NCBI RefSeq assembly: GCF_002285495.1
Contig: NZ_CP016786.1
Location: 448,001-512,000, forward strand
DNA: 64,000 bases
Reading direction: 5' to 3'
Source of the DNA: Clostridium isatidis
Lineage (GTDB): Bacteria > Bacillota > Clostridia > Clostridiales > Clostridiaceae
Position numbers and translations under genes: made by a program. The notes beneath the pieces were generated by a model. That model ran no database searches. It was not told the DNA's origin and saw only the letters and a program-made list of their open reading frames with translations. Shown piece after piece: positions 49,416 through 57,742 of the stretch (position 1 is its first letter; every line of letters begins with the position of its first letter).

Positions 49416-51155
49416 ATGGATATTTTTAATCCTAAAAATATTAATATAACCCAATATCTATTTTATACAGGAAAAGGTGGAGTTGGTAAAACATCAACTG
49501 CATGTGCTGCTGCAGTAAATCTTGCAGATAGTGGTAAAAAGGTACTTTTAATAAGTACAGATCCAGCTTCAAATTTACAGGATGTATTTAATATGGAATT
49601 AACAAATAAGGGAACACCGATAAAGGAAGTTCCGAACCTTGTTGTTGCTAATCTTGACCCAATTCAAGTTGCAGCTGAATATAAGGAAAGTGTTGTAGGT
49701 CCTTATCGTGGCAAACTACCAGAATCAGTTATTAATAATATGGAAGAGCAACTATCAGGTTCTTGTACAGTTGAAATTGCTGCATTTAATGAATTTTCAA
49801 ATTTTATAGCTGATGAAAAGATTCAAAAAGAATATGATCATGTTATTTTTGATACTGCACCAACAGGCCATACATTAAGAATGTTACAGTTGCCTTCGGC
49901 ATGGAGTAATTTTATTGATGAAAATACACATGGAGCTTCTTGTCTGGGACAGCTTTCAGGTTTAGAAAGTAAAAAGGAAATATATAAAAAGGCAGTAGAA
50001 ACTTTATCGAATAGGAATAAGACAACACTTATTCTTGTTTCAAAACCAGAGGATGCACCATTAAAGGAAGCAGCTAGAGCATCAAAAGAACTTTCAGAAA
50101 TTGGAGTTAATAATCAATTACTAGTCATTAATGGTGTGTTAACAGAAGCGGACGATGCTATTTCTAAAAGTTTTTATGAAAAGCAACAAAAATCAATTGC
50201 TGAAAGGCCTGAAGAATTAAGAAAAATAACTACTTATATGATACCTTATAGGGCTTATAATATTACTGGAATTGAAAATGTAAGATCACTTCTTACTAAA
50301 GATAATTACATTATTAGTAATTCAAAATTAAATATAGATATAATTCCACAGCTTAAGGATGTTGTTGATGATCTTTACAAAACTAATAAGAAGGTAATAT
50401 TCACTATGGGCAAAGGTGGTGTTGGAAAAACTACAATTGCAGCTTCTATTGCTTTAGGATTATCAAAGAGGGGTAAAAATGTTCACTTAACAACTACTGA
50501 TCCAGCAGATCATTTAAAGTTTGTAATAAATGAGAGTGAAGGAATTACAATGAGCCATATTGATGAAAAATTAGAACTTGAAAAGTATAGAGAAGAGGTG
50601 CTTTCTAAAGCAAGAGAAACTTTATCAGAAGATGATATTGCTTATATTGAAGAAGATTTAAGATCACCATGTACACAAGAAATTGCAGTATTTAGAGCTT
50701 TTGCAGATATAGTAGAAAAAGCTGAAAATGAAGTAGTAGTTATAGATACAGCACCAACAGGACATACATTACTTTTACTTGATTCTACACAAAGTTATAA
50801 TCAAGAGATAAAAAGATCACAAGGTGATGTTCCTGAATCTGCAAAAAAATTATTGCCAAGACTTCGTAATGCAGATGAAACAGAGGTTATTATTATTACC
50901 CTTGCAGAAGCTACTCCAGTATATGAAGCTATGAGGCTTGAAGAAGATCTTAAAAGAGCAGGAATTGCAACAAAATGGTGGGTAATTAATTCATCTTTAT
51001 ATAAAATAGGTACAACAAATAGAGTACTTTCAGCAAAGGCTAGTAATGAGATAGAATGGATTAATAAAGTTAATGAACACTCTAATGGTAATTTTGCTCT
51101 TATTGGCTGGAGAGCAAAAGATATAAAAGGAGATGTATTACTAGAATTATTATAA
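49416..51155 (+). CDS. arsA: Arsenite pump-driving ATPase ArsA
   Basis: A 579-residue two-half ATPase. Walker A motifs GKGGVGKT occur at residues 19-26 and 332-339, and each half has DTAPTGHTL. The three metalloid-binding Cys of ArsA are recognisable in LSGSCTVEIA, HGASCLGQLSG and LRSPCTQEIA. The family energises the ArsB permease to extrude arsenite. I use ATG 49,416 because the in-frame ATG at 49,401 contains the GGAGG ribosome binding site. No ArsB or Acr3 permease follows, so its membrane partner must be encoded outside the window, or ArsA works differently here. Confidence 0.95.
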   Translation: MDIFNPKNINITQYLFYTGKGGVGKTSTACAAAVNLADSGKKVLLISTDPASNLQDVFNMELTNKGTPIKEVPNLVVANLDPIQVAAEYKESVVGPYRGKLPESVINNMEEQLSGSCTVEIAAFNEFSNFIADEKIQKEYDHVIFDTAPTGHTLRMLQLPSAWSNFIDENTHGASCLGQLSGLESKKEIYKKAVETLSNRNKTTLILVSKPEDAPLKEAARASKELSEIGVNNQLLVINGVLTEADDAISKSFYEKQQKSIAERPEELRKITTYMIPYRAYNITGIENVRSLLTKDNYIISNSKLNIDIIPQLKDVVDDLYKTNKKVIFTMGKGGVGKTTIAASIALGLSKRGKNVHLTTTDPADHLKFVINESEGITMSHIDEKLELEKYREEVLSKARETLSEDDIAYIEEDLRSPCTQEIAVFRAFADIVEKAENEVVVIDTAPTGHTLLLLDSTQSYNQEIKRSQGDVPESAKKLLPRLRNADETEVIIITLAEATPVYEAMRLEEDLKRAGIATKWWVINSSLYKIGTTNRVLSAKASNEIEWINKVNEHSNGNFALIGWRAKDIKGDVLLELL

Positions 51156-51187
51156 ATGCAAAAAGTATTTTTTAGATATAAACAAAT

Positions 51188-51226
51188 CATCTATATAATT
51201 GATAATATCTATCAATTATATAGATG
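51188..51226. other. Perfect 17-bp inverted repeat between arsA and arsC
   Basis: CATCTATATAATTGATA and its exact complement flank ATATC. It lacks a T-tract, and it lies 32 bp after arsA. A role as RNA hairpin (processing or stabilising arsA mRNA) or as an operator is equally possible. Confidence 0.7.
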
Positions 51227-51305
51227 TAAAATTCAGATAGCGTTTGTATTAGAATTTAAACTAAAAAATAAATATTTAAAGTAAATTTTATTAGGAGGAT
51301 AAATT

Positions 51306-51731
51306 ATGAAGCCAAAGGTAGCTTTCATATGTGTACATAACTCTTGTAGGTCACAAATGGCGGAGGCATTAGGGAAATTACTTGCAGCAGATGTATTTAA
51401 TTCTTATTCTGCTGGAACTGAAACTAAGCCACAAATAAATCAAGATGCAGTAAGAATAATAAAAGATTTATATAATGTTGATATGAATAAAACTCAAAAG
51501 TCTAAATTAATTCAAGACTTACCAGAGATAGATATTGTTATAAAAATGGGTTGCAATGTTGTTTGCCCTTTCTTACCTTCAAAATATGAAGAAGATTGGG
51601 GATTAGAGGATCCAACAGGAAAAAGTGATGAAGAATTTATAAAAGTAGCTAGAACAATAGAAGAAAGAGTTAGAGATTTAGCAAAAAGAATTAAGAATAA
51701 AGATATATATTTGAAAGAAACTAGAGACTAA
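51306..51731 (+). CDS. arsC: Arsenate reductase ArsC (thioredoxin-coupled, LMW-phosphatase fold)
   Basis: A 141-residue enzyme reducing arsenate to arsenite. The P-loop is CVHNSCRS (C9, R15, the CX5R signature). The relay Cys pair lies in KMGCNVVCP (C83 and C87) and the catalytic Asp in GLEDPTGKSD. The triad C9-C83-C87 matches the pI258 type, which uses thioredoxin. ATG follows TTAGGAGGATAAATT. It is placed 150 bp after arsA, beyond a hairpin, and may have its own promoter. Its product, arsenite, needs an efflux pump that is not seen here. Confidence 0.95.
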   Translation: MKPKVAFICVHNSCRSQMAEALGKLLAADVFNSYSAGTETKPQINQDAVRIIKDLYNVDMNKTQKSKLIQDLPEIDIVIKMGCNVVCPFLPSKYEEDWGLEDPTGKSDEEFIKVARTIEERVRDLAKRIKNKDIYLKETRD

Positions 51732-51744
51732 ATTTAGTCTCTTT
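51723..51744 (+). terminator. Terminator of the ars operon
   Basis: AGAGACTA and TAGTCTCT form a short stem that includes the arsC stop codon, followed by TTTTAATTT. Confidence 0.75.
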
Positions 51745-51862
51745 TAATTTCAATTTTAATTTTATTAATAAAATATGACAAAAAAGAAATTTACTGTTAT
51801 AATAAATAATAAATAGAAACTATATACAATACAGAAAAATTTAGGTAAGGGGGGAGTTAATC

Positions 51863-52735
51863 TTGGAGTTAAACTGCATAAAGTGCAATATTAACCAAGT
51901 GATAAAAATAACAGACTTACTTGAAATTGACCGAAATAAAAAAGAAAAAATAATGAGGGATGTACTTAAGTATTTACATGAAGTAGATTATGCCAAATGC
52001 AATCCCGAAATTATGGGTGGTACTTGGAATATTATTCTTAATTATATTGAGAATAAAAATCCTTATGGTGAGATAAAAGAGTATTATAATATAGAAACCA
52101 TAAAAATTCTTGATAAAGCTGAAGAGCTTATTAAGAGTTCAAATGACTATTTTAATACAGCATTAAAGGTTGCTGTGGCAGGAAATTTAATAGACTTTGC
52201 AGCTAAACATAAGTTTGATTTTAACTTTCTTAAAGAAAAAATAGAAAATATCAATGAAGTGAGTCTTGCCATAGATGATAGCAAAGAGTTATATAATAAG
52301 CTGAAAACTGCTAAAACTCTTGTGTATTTAGGAGATAACTGTGGTGAAATTTGTTTCGATAAACTTTTTATTAAGTACATAAAAGCTGAATTCCCAGATA
52401 TTAAGGTATATTTTGGAGTTAGGGGAAAAGCAATAGTAAATGACGTTACCTTAGAAGATGCCAAGATGGTTGCAATGGAAGAAGTTGCAGAGATAATTGA
52501 AAATGGAGATGATTCCTTAGGAACTGTTATTGGAAGAGTAAGCAATGATTTTAAAGAAAAATTTTATAATGCAGATGTGGTAATCTCAAAAGGTCAGGGA
52601 AATTATGAAAGCTTAAGAGAAATAGATAGGGATAATGTTTTCCATTTATTTATGGCAAAATGTAAGACTATATCTGCCTTATTAAATGTTAAACATTTAT
52701 CAATCCTTTGTCTTAAAGATCAACCAAGAACTTAG
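51863..52735 (+). CDS. DUF89 / ARMT1-like metal-dependent phosphatase
   Basis: A 290-residue member of the DUF89 damage-control phosphatase family (AF1104-like). The N-terminus has a CIKC pair (C5, C8), perhaps a structural metal site. Catalytic segments are GDNCGEICFDKLF (metal-binding Asp and Asn), the later VRGKAIVNDVTLEDAK, and ISKGQGNYESL. The family hydrolyses phosphate from over-reactive or damaged sugar phosphates and nucleotide by-products; the substrate here is unknown. Start is TTG 51,863 after AAGGGGGGAGTTAATC. It is monocistronic, between the ars terminator and the hydroxy-acid oxidase. Confidence 0.88.
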   Translation: MELNCIKCNINQVIKITDLLEIDRNKKEKIMRDVLKYLHEVDYAKCNPEIMGGTWNIILNYIENKNPYGEIKEYYNIETIKILDKAEELIKSSNDYFNTALKVAVAGNLIDFAAKHKFDFNFLKEKIENINEVSLAIDDSKELYNKLKTAKTLVYLGDNCGEICFDKLFIKYIKAEFPDIKVYFGVRGKAIVNDVTLEDAKMVAMEEVAEIIENGDDSLGTVIGRVSNDFKEKFYNADVVISKGQGNYESLREIDRDNVFHLFMAKCKTISALLNVKHLSILCLKDQPRT

Positions 52736-52800
52736 TATTTAAAATTTAGCATATAAAATGTATAATTAAATCATAAGATTAGAAAAGTAGAAACATTTTT

Positions 52801-52860
52801 CACTGGATAATTGTAAATTGTCCAGTGTCAATTATAAAGATTGCTTAGCAATCTTTATTA
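52801..52860. repeat. Hairpin pair related to the structured repeat (copy G)
   Basis: CACTGGATAATT...AATTGTCCAGTG (12-bp stem) is followed by TAAAGATTGC tta GCAATCTTTA (10-bp stem, 52,835-52,857), the same terminal hairpin word as copy C. It sits directly upstream of the next gene's ribosome binding site. Confidence 0.6.
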
Positions 52861-52877
52861 ATTTAGGGGGAATTTAT

Positions 52878-53894
52878 ATGAATTATAATGATATGCTAAA
52901 AGAAGCTCGAACATGTATGGGTGATCACTGTAAGGCCTGTAATATATGTAATGGTATAGTGTGCAAGAATGCAATACCAGGACCAGGGGCAAAGGGAGTT
53001 GGAGATACAGCTATTCGTAACTATCAAAAATGGCAGGAAATACGCTTAAATATGGATACAATTCATGAAAATCATCCAGTAAATACTTCTTTTAAAATTT
53101 TTGGAAAGAAATTTAAATATCCTTTTTTTGCTGGACCAGTTGGAGCTGTTGATTTTCATTATAGCGATAAATATGATGATTTATCCTACAATAATATTTT
53201 AGTAAAGGCTTGTGCCGAAAATGGTATTGCAGCTTTTACTGGTGATGGTATTAATCCTAAGATTATGGAATATGCTGCAGATGCCATAAAAGCAGTTGAA
53301 GGCATAGGAGTGCCAACAGTAAAACCATGGAATTTAGAGACTGTTCATGAAAAGATGAGATTAGTTAATAAATCAGACGCATTTGCTGTTGCCATGGATA
53401 TTGATGCTGCAGGTCTTCCTTTCTTAAAGAATATGACACCTCCAGCAGGCAGCAAGACAGTAGAAGAGTTAAGAGAAATTTCTAAAATGATAAAGGTTCC
53501 TTTTATTATAAAAGGAATAATGACAGTAAAGGGTGCTTTAAAGGCAAAAGAAGCAGGAGCATCAGCGATTGTTGTATCTAATCATGGAGGCCGTGTATTA
53601 GATCAATGTCCAGCAACAGCAGAAGTGTTAGAAGAAATTGTTGATGCTGTTGGAGGAAGTATGAAAATCTTTGTAGACGGTGGTATTCGTAGTGGTACAG
53701 ATATTTTTAAAGCCTTAGCTATGGGGGCTGATGCTGTATTAATAGCACGTCCTTTTGTTACAGCTGTTTATGGTGGCGGTGAAGAAGGAGTAAAGTGTTA
53801 TATAGAAAAACTAGGAGCTGAATTAGCAGATACAATGGAAATGTGTGGTGCCTTTACTTTAGATGATATTACTAGAGATATGATAAGAAAGTAA
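52878..53894 (+). CDS. FMN-dependent alpha-hydroxy-acid oxidizing protein with N-terminal Cys cluster
   Basis: A 338-residue TIM-barrel flavoprotein of the glycolate oxidase/lactate oxidase family. FMN and catalytic segments are FFAGPVGAVDFHYS, PFIIKGIMTVKGALKAKEAG (catalytic Lys), VVSNHGGRVLDQ (active-site His and Arg) and VDGGIRSGTDIFKALAMGAD. The first 30 residues carry five Cys (C13, C18, C21, C24, C29), a clostridial variant that may hold an Fe-S cluster or act in redox sensing. In an anaerobe the acceptor is probably not oxygen. I start at ATG 52,878 after TTAGGGGGAATTT; an upstream in-frame ATG (52,818) runs through the repeat hairpin. Confidence 0.88.
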   Translation: MNYNDMLKEARTCMGDHCKACNICNGIVCKNAIPGPGAKGVGDTAIRNYQKWQEIRLNMDTIHENHPVNTSFKIFGKKFKYPFFAGPVGAVDFHYSDKYDDLSYNNILVKACAENGIAAFTGDGINPKIMEYAADAIKAVEGIGVPTVKPWNLETVHEKMRLVNKSDAFAVAMDIDAAGLPFLKNMTPPAGSKTVEELREISKMIKVPFIIKGIMTVKGALKAKEAGASAIVVSNHGGRVLDQCPATAEVLEEIVDAVGGSMKIFVDGGIRSGTDIFKALAMGADAVLIARPFVTAVYGGGEEGVKCYIEKLGAELADTMEMCGAFTLDDITRDMIRK

Positions 53895-53973
53895 AAAGAT
53901 TACACAGTTCACGTGAAATAATCCAATCTAAGTTAAATTATAAAAAATTTTTAAAAGCTGATAATGATAACTC

Positions 53974-54002
53974 TTTTCAATTACAAAAAGCTATGATATA
54001 AT
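53974..54002 (+). promoter_or_regulatory. Promoter of standalone rpsD
   Basis: TTTTCA (53,974-53,979), a 17-bp spacer and TATAAT (53,997-54,002). A 5' leader of about 50 nt with ACCGCGG follows. Confidence 0.55.
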
Positions 54003-54060
54003 ACTTCCATGTTATTAATTAACTACCGCGGCAAATAACAAATCGGAGGGTTAATATTAA

Positions 54061-54666
54061 ATGGCAAAAATGATGGGACCACGTTTTAAACTTGCTAGAA
54101 GGTTAGGTCTTAATGTAGTAGGACATCCTAAGGCAATGAAGCGTGCAGGAAAAGGAACAAGCAGGGCAGATAAGAAATTATCTGACTATGGAAAGCAACT
54201 ATTAGAAAAACAAAGGTTAAGAGCTTATTATGGAGTTCTAGAAAAACAATTTAAGGGATATGTGGATAAGGCTATGCATGAAGCAAAGAAGCATAAGATT
54301 ACTCCAAGTGAATATCTTTTAAATACTCTAGAATGTAGATTAGACAATATAGTTTATAGAAGCGGATTTGCAAGTTCAATTCGTCAAGCTAGACAAATGG
54401 TAAGCCATGGACATTTCTATGTAAATGGAGAAAAAGTAAATATTCCTTCATATAAAGTTAATGTAGGAGATGAAATTACTTTAAGAGAAGGATCCAGAAA
54501 AAATGAAATGTTCAAGGAAAACTTTTTAAATAGTGATGTAAGTCACTTACCGTATATTGAAAAGAATTTAGAAAACTTCTCTTCTAAATTAGTTAGATTG
54601 CCAAAAAGAGTAGAGCTTCCTATAGAAATAAATGAAAAATTAATAATTGAATACTACTCTAAATAA
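54061..54666 (+). CDS. rpsD: Ribosomal protein S4 (standalone, zinc-free type)
   Basis: A 201-residue S4, a primary 16S rRNA binder and early 30S assembly protein. It has the normal length and the conserved S4 RNA-binding domain (LECRLDNIVYRSGFASSIRQARQMVSHGHFYVNGEKV, given here as its key part near 95-130) and the C-terminal LPKRVELPIEINEKLIIEYYSK region. The N-terminus (MMGPRFKLARRLGLN) lacks the four zinc Cys. The segment normally reading PGxHG in S4 is changed to KGTSRADKKLSDYG. It lies alone, not in the rpsM-rpsK-rpsD-rpoA operon, so it may be a second, alternative S4. ATG follows AATCGGAGGGTTAATATTAA. Confidence 0.93.
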   Translation: MAKMMGPRFKLARRLGLNVVGHPKAMKRAGKGTSRADKKLSDYGKQLLEKQRLRAYYGVLEKQFKGYVDKAMHEAKKHKITPSEYLLNTLECRLDNIVYRSGFASSIRQARQMVSHGHFYVNGEKVNIPSYKVNVGDEITLREGSRKNEMFKENFLNSDVSHLPYIEKNLENFSSKLVRLPKRVELPIEINEKLIIEYYSK

Positions 54667-54670
54667 GAAG

Positions 54671-54718
54671 GGAGCTGTCGCATTAGTGGATTAAAATCCG
54701 TTAGCGATAGCTCCTTTT
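54671..54718 (+). terminator. IS left-end hairpin serving as rpsD terminator
   Basis: GGAGCTGTCGC pairs with GCGATAGCTCC (one G-U), with an inner GGATT/AATCC stem, followed by TTTTTC. It begins 4 bp after the rpsD stop and overlaps the IS left inverted repeat, so rpsD transcription is now ended by the insertion element. Confidence 0.8.
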
Positions 54719-54793
54719 TCTATTCTATAAATTAACTTTTTAGGTGTTATTTTTATTTGCATGTAAATCAACTAAAAATAGGCGCACTTCAAT

Positions 54794-54838
54794 AAGCCTC
54801 AGAAAAAAAGCTTTTTTAAAATTTAACTTATGAGGCTT
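54794..54838 (-). terminator. Terminator of the transposase gene
   Basis: AAGCCTCA/TGAGGCTT with an inner AAAAAAGCTTTTTT palindrome covers the transposase stop codon. Read on the minus strand it would end transposase transcription. Confidence 0.65.
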
Positions 54839-56456
54839 TCTTCAATTCAAATAAGTGCTTACCAGTGCGGCCCGCTTGTATTTTACTATGTAATTTATTT
54901 ATATTGTGTGCCATTGCAAGAAGTATACTTTCTGCTAATACATTCTTTTGCCCACGACACATAAATCTTCTGAAATTCATGTCTTGTTTTATTTGTGCAA
55001 AAGAACCTTCTGCTTGAATACTTCTGTTCATTCTAAGCAAGCAACCTTCTTCGCTTAGAATTCTTTCTAAATCAGACTTTCTTTGGCGATTAAACTTTTT
55101 TGATGTTTCAAATCTTTTTACTCTTTCTTCCAAAGGAGTTTTACAATTATTCCCTTTGATGCAACTACTCTTGTAAGTGCAATCATTGCAATCTTCACAA
55201 ACATAAATTGTCTTTTCACTTTCATATCCTGTTTTAGATTTTCTAATTTTTATATTTTCAGCCTTTAACTGCTTACCATTTCGGCATATGTAGAAATCTT
55301 TTTCTTCATTGTAATCCATGTTTTCTATTTTACCGATATCATTTTTATATTTTCTTGTTTTTGATATTTCATAATTAGATGGCTTAATAAATGCTATTTG
55401 ATTATTTTCTTCAATAAATGAATAGTTCTCCTCACTTTCATATCCAGCATCTGCAACTATTTTTAAGTATTTAAATTTTAAGTTTTCTTCCATGCTTTTC
55501 AAGAAAGGTATTAGCGTAGTTGTATCCGTTGGTTGTGGTCCAACTGTAAGCCATGTAATATATTCTGAATCTACACCATGCTGCACATTATAAGCTGGCT
55601 TAAGTTGACCGTTTTTCATAGCATCTTCTTTCATCCTCATAAATGTAGCATCAACATCAGTTTTTGAGTAACTGTTTCTATCTCCGCAAGTGTACACTTT
55701 TTGAGTATATTCTTTAAACTTTGAAAGATATTCTTCAAGTTTTTCTATTGATCGTTGCAATGCAGTTTTTCTTTTCCCACATCCGTGAACGAATTCTATT
55801 CCTTCTGATTTCTTTAGTGCATAAAGCTTTTTTCTAAGCTTTTTTACATGTTTCATTTGAACTTCATTTTTATAGATTAACTTAATATCATAAAGTTCTT
55901 CGCACTCTTTAACAAGGTCGGCCACTTTAATTAGCAATTTTGCCATGTTTTTTGTAACTGCCTTTTTCCAGACAAAAGTATATTTATTTGCATAAGCTTC
56001 TATTTTTGTGCCATCAATAAAGATAGCATCTCCTGATATCTCACCAATTTTATAAAGAAATTTAGCTGTTTCAGCTAAGATCCTTTCAGAACATGGAGCA
56101 AAATGAAGACTTCTAAATCTTGCAAATGTTGCATGATCCGGAGCGGATGCTCCCTCAAGCAAAAACATAAAATTAATGTCTCTACGGCATGCCTTTTCAA
56201 TATCTCGAGACGAATAAATCTTATTCATATATCCATAAGTCATGATTTTCAGCATTTTTCTTGGCGATACTTGATTTTCCTTTATCTTGGAATAAGTCGA
56301 ATATAAATCTGTTAAATCCATCTCCTCTACAAATTGACTTAGTAATCGCACTGAATCATTAACCGGTATCATGTAATCAATATTTAATGGAAGTTTTAAT
56401 TGATAAAACTTTTGGTTTAATGTATAATTCTTTTGTAAAATATTTTCTTTGTGCAT
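54828..56456 (-). CDS. IS1182-family DDE transposase
   Basis: A 542-residue intact transposase. The N-terminal DUF772-type region (PVNDSVRLLSQFVEEMDLTD, SPRKMLKIMTYGYMN) is followed by the DDE catalytic core: DAIFIDGTKIEAYANKYTFVW (first Asp), LKIVADAGYESEEN (second Asp) and the C-terminal LRMNRSIQAEGSFAQIKQD (Glu). A Cys-rich insert (CEDCNDCTYKSSCIKG) is typical of the family. There are no frameshifts, so the element may be active. The ATG has a poor ribosome binding site; a 5' hairpin (56,473-56,501) holds the only AGGA, which suggests translational restraint. Confidence 0.95.
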   Translation of the reverse strand: MHKENILQKNYTLNQKFYQLKLPLNIDYMIPVNDSVRLLSQFVEEMDLTDLYSTYSKIKENQVSPRKMLKIMTYGYMNKIYSSRDIEKACRRDINFMFLLEGASAPDHATFARFRSLHFAPCSERILAETAKFLYKIGEISGDAIFIDGTKIEAYANKYTFVWKKAVTKNMAKLLIKVADLVKECEELYDIKLIYKNEVQMKHVKKLRKKLYALKKSEGIEFVHGCGKRKTALQRSIEKLEEYLSKFKEYTQKVYTCGDRNSYSKTDVDATFMRMKEDAMKNGQLKPAYNVQHGVDSEYITWLTVGPQPTDTTTLIPFLKSMEENLKFKYLKIVADAGYESEENYSFIEENNQIAFIKPSNYEISKTRKYKNDIGKIENMDYNEEKDFYICRNGKQLKAENIKIRKSKTGYESEKTIYVCEDCNDCTYKSSCIKGNNCKTPLEERVKRFETSKKFNRQRKSDLERILSEEGCLLRMNRSIQAEGSFAQIKQDMNFRRFMCRGQKNVLAESILLAMAHNINKLHSKIQAGRTGKHLFELKKAS

Positions 56457-56472
56457 AAAAATATTTTATCAT

Positions 56473-56501
56473 AAATCCTAAACTCATGGAGTCTAGGATT
56501 T
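56473..56501 (-). promoter_or_regulatory. Hairpin in the transposase leader sequestering AGGA
   Basis: AAATCCTA...TAGGATTT (8 bp) with an inner ACTC/GAGT pairing around ATG. On the transposase mRNA the AGGAT is inside the stem, just upstream of the start codon. Confidence 0.5.
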
Positions 56502-56553
56502 ATTTTTTTGCACAAAAAGGGACTGTGCACTAATTATTAGTGCGACAGCCCCT

Positions 56554-56805
56554 TTCTTATTTTTTAATAATATTTACCTTAATGAAATTTATATATGATT
56601 TTGGGCAATAATTAGTAAGGGCAATTTTCTAGTTGTTTTATTTTAGAAAGTTTAATGAAAAAAATAGTTAAATTAAAATTTATGCTAAATTTACTGTAAA
56701 GTATGGAAAATGTTATGCGATAATATATAGGGGAGATTAATTTGGTATTGCTAGAGAATTGTAAATCTCATTGAATATTATTTAGAAGGGGAAGCTGAGT
56801 AAAAT
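56554..56805. other. AT-rich intergenic region after the IS
   Basis: There is no convincing gene here. A GCGATAATATA -10-like box and GGGGAGATTAATTTG, opening a 10-codon frame (56,742 to about 56,774), occur before the 71-residue gene, but neither is well supported. Confidence 0.35.
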
Positions 56806-57021
56806 ATGACAGTAAGATGTACAATAATAAAAGTTAAAAAGGATTATTACATAGGAAAAAATTTATATACAAATAAAACATTTAAAATAATAAAAAATCA
56901 ACATATTAGAGAATTAAAAAGAAATGATGATTATGAATTCTACTGTAAGAGAGAAAAAGGATTGTTTAGAGATATACTAATTCCTATTTCGGAAGAAGAA
57001 GCTTTTAAAATGGCTGATTAA
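56806..57021 (+). CDS. Small basic protein of unknown function (71 residues)
   Basis: I recognise no family. The 71 residues are beta-rich and basic at first (VRCTIIKVKKDYYIGKNLY, KTFKIIKNQHIRELKRND), with an acidic end (PISEEEAFKMAD). The first part has an OB/SH3-like small-barrel flavour. ATG follows GAAGGGGAAGCTGAGTAAA at slightly long spacing. A terminator follows 5 bp after the stop, which supports a real transcription unit. Confidence 0.65.
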   Translation: MTVRCTIIKVKKDYYIGKNLYTNKTFKIIKNQHIRELKRNDDYEFYCKREKGLFRDILIPISEEEAFKMAD

Positions 57022-57025
57022 AAAT

Positions 57026-57052
57026 AAAAAAGAGCTTAATGCTCTTTTTTTA
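57026..57052 (+). terminator. Intrinsic terminator
   Basis: AAAAAAGAGC and GCTCTTTTTT form a perfect 10-bp stem around TTAAT. Confidence 0.9.
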
Positions 57053-57101
57053 TTTCTTATTAATAAAACAATTAAGATAAGCTAAGTTTAAATATTATAA
57101 A

Positions 57102-57560
57102 CTATTCATTAGCATGTTTTTCTTCATATTGTCTCTTATATTCTTCGATAATTCCTTCCTTTGGAGTTTTCCAAGCTTTATATACATCAAGATCTGTTTT
57201 AAATTGCTTTAATATTAAGCTTATTACAAAGGTATCGTCAATTAGTCCAGCAAAAGGTAATACATCTGGAATAATATCTATTGGTGATAAAAAGTAAATT
57301 AATGCTCCCATTAGAGCTATTATACTTCTTTTTGGAAGAGCTCTATATCTTCCAGAGCTAAAGTCTTTAACAAGGGAAGTTATAGTTTTTATATCAGATA
57401 TCATATTAGTTAAAGGTTTAAAATCTAATTTATTTAATTTTTCATTAACTTCTTTAAGAGTATTTTCTGTCTTTTCTTTATTTCCTAGAAGTTTTTTTGC
57501 TTCTTCATTTTTCTTCTCAAGTAATTCTTCAACCTTTTTGGTATCCATTTCCTTTGCCAT
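57102..57560 (-). CDS. YkvA/DUF1232 family membrane-associated protein
   Basis: A 152-residue protein with a charged, coiled-coil N-terminal half (about 1-75, KKVEELLEKKNEEAKKLLG) and a C-terminal DUF1232 domain. The signature of that domain is ALMGALIYFLSPIDIIPDVLPFAGLIDD, its short hydrophobic hairpin with the SPxDxIPD turn. The family is small and membrane-linked with no firmly assigned role. ATG follows AGAGGAGAGATTGAT on the minus strand. It is monocistronic. Confidence 0.88.
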   Translation of the reverse strand: MAKEMDTKKVEELLEKKNEEAKKLLGNKEKTENTLKEVNEKLNKLDFKPLTNMISDIKTITSLVKDFSSGRYRALPKRSIIALMGALIYFLSPIDIIPDVLPFAGLIDDTFVISLILKQFKTDLDVYKAWKTPKEGIIEEYKRQYEEKHANE

Positions 57561-57742
57561 ATCAATCTCTCCTCTCTAGAAACTTAAAGTCTATAATAAT
57601 ATAATAACTTAATAAGTATTAAATATCTATATAATTTTATGCCATTATTATTAAAGTAAAAAAAGAGTAAAAATAATATAGCTATATAAATATAAAAAAT
57701 ATGGAATAAAAAATATGATATAATAAAGTAAATGAAAAGGGA

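Larger units (their letters stand above)
54670..56553 (-). mobile_element. IS1182-family insertion sequence
   Basis: One full transposase gene is bracketed by imperfect inverted repeats: left GGGAGCTGTCGCATTAG (54,670 onward) and, reversed, right AGGGGCTGTCGCACTAA (ending at about 56,553). The match continues outside into AATAAGAA on both sides, so the target itself was palindromic (AATAAGAA/TTCTTATT), consistent with insertion into a terminator stem. No ordinary direct repeat is evident. Each end also folds as an internal hairpin. The length, about 1.9 kb, fits IS1182 members. Exact ends are uncertain by a few bases. Confidence 0.85.

Noticed and set aside
54061..54666. rpsD as evidence for the main ribosomal-protein operon
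   Set aside because: No other ribosomal protein or rpoA gene is adjacent.
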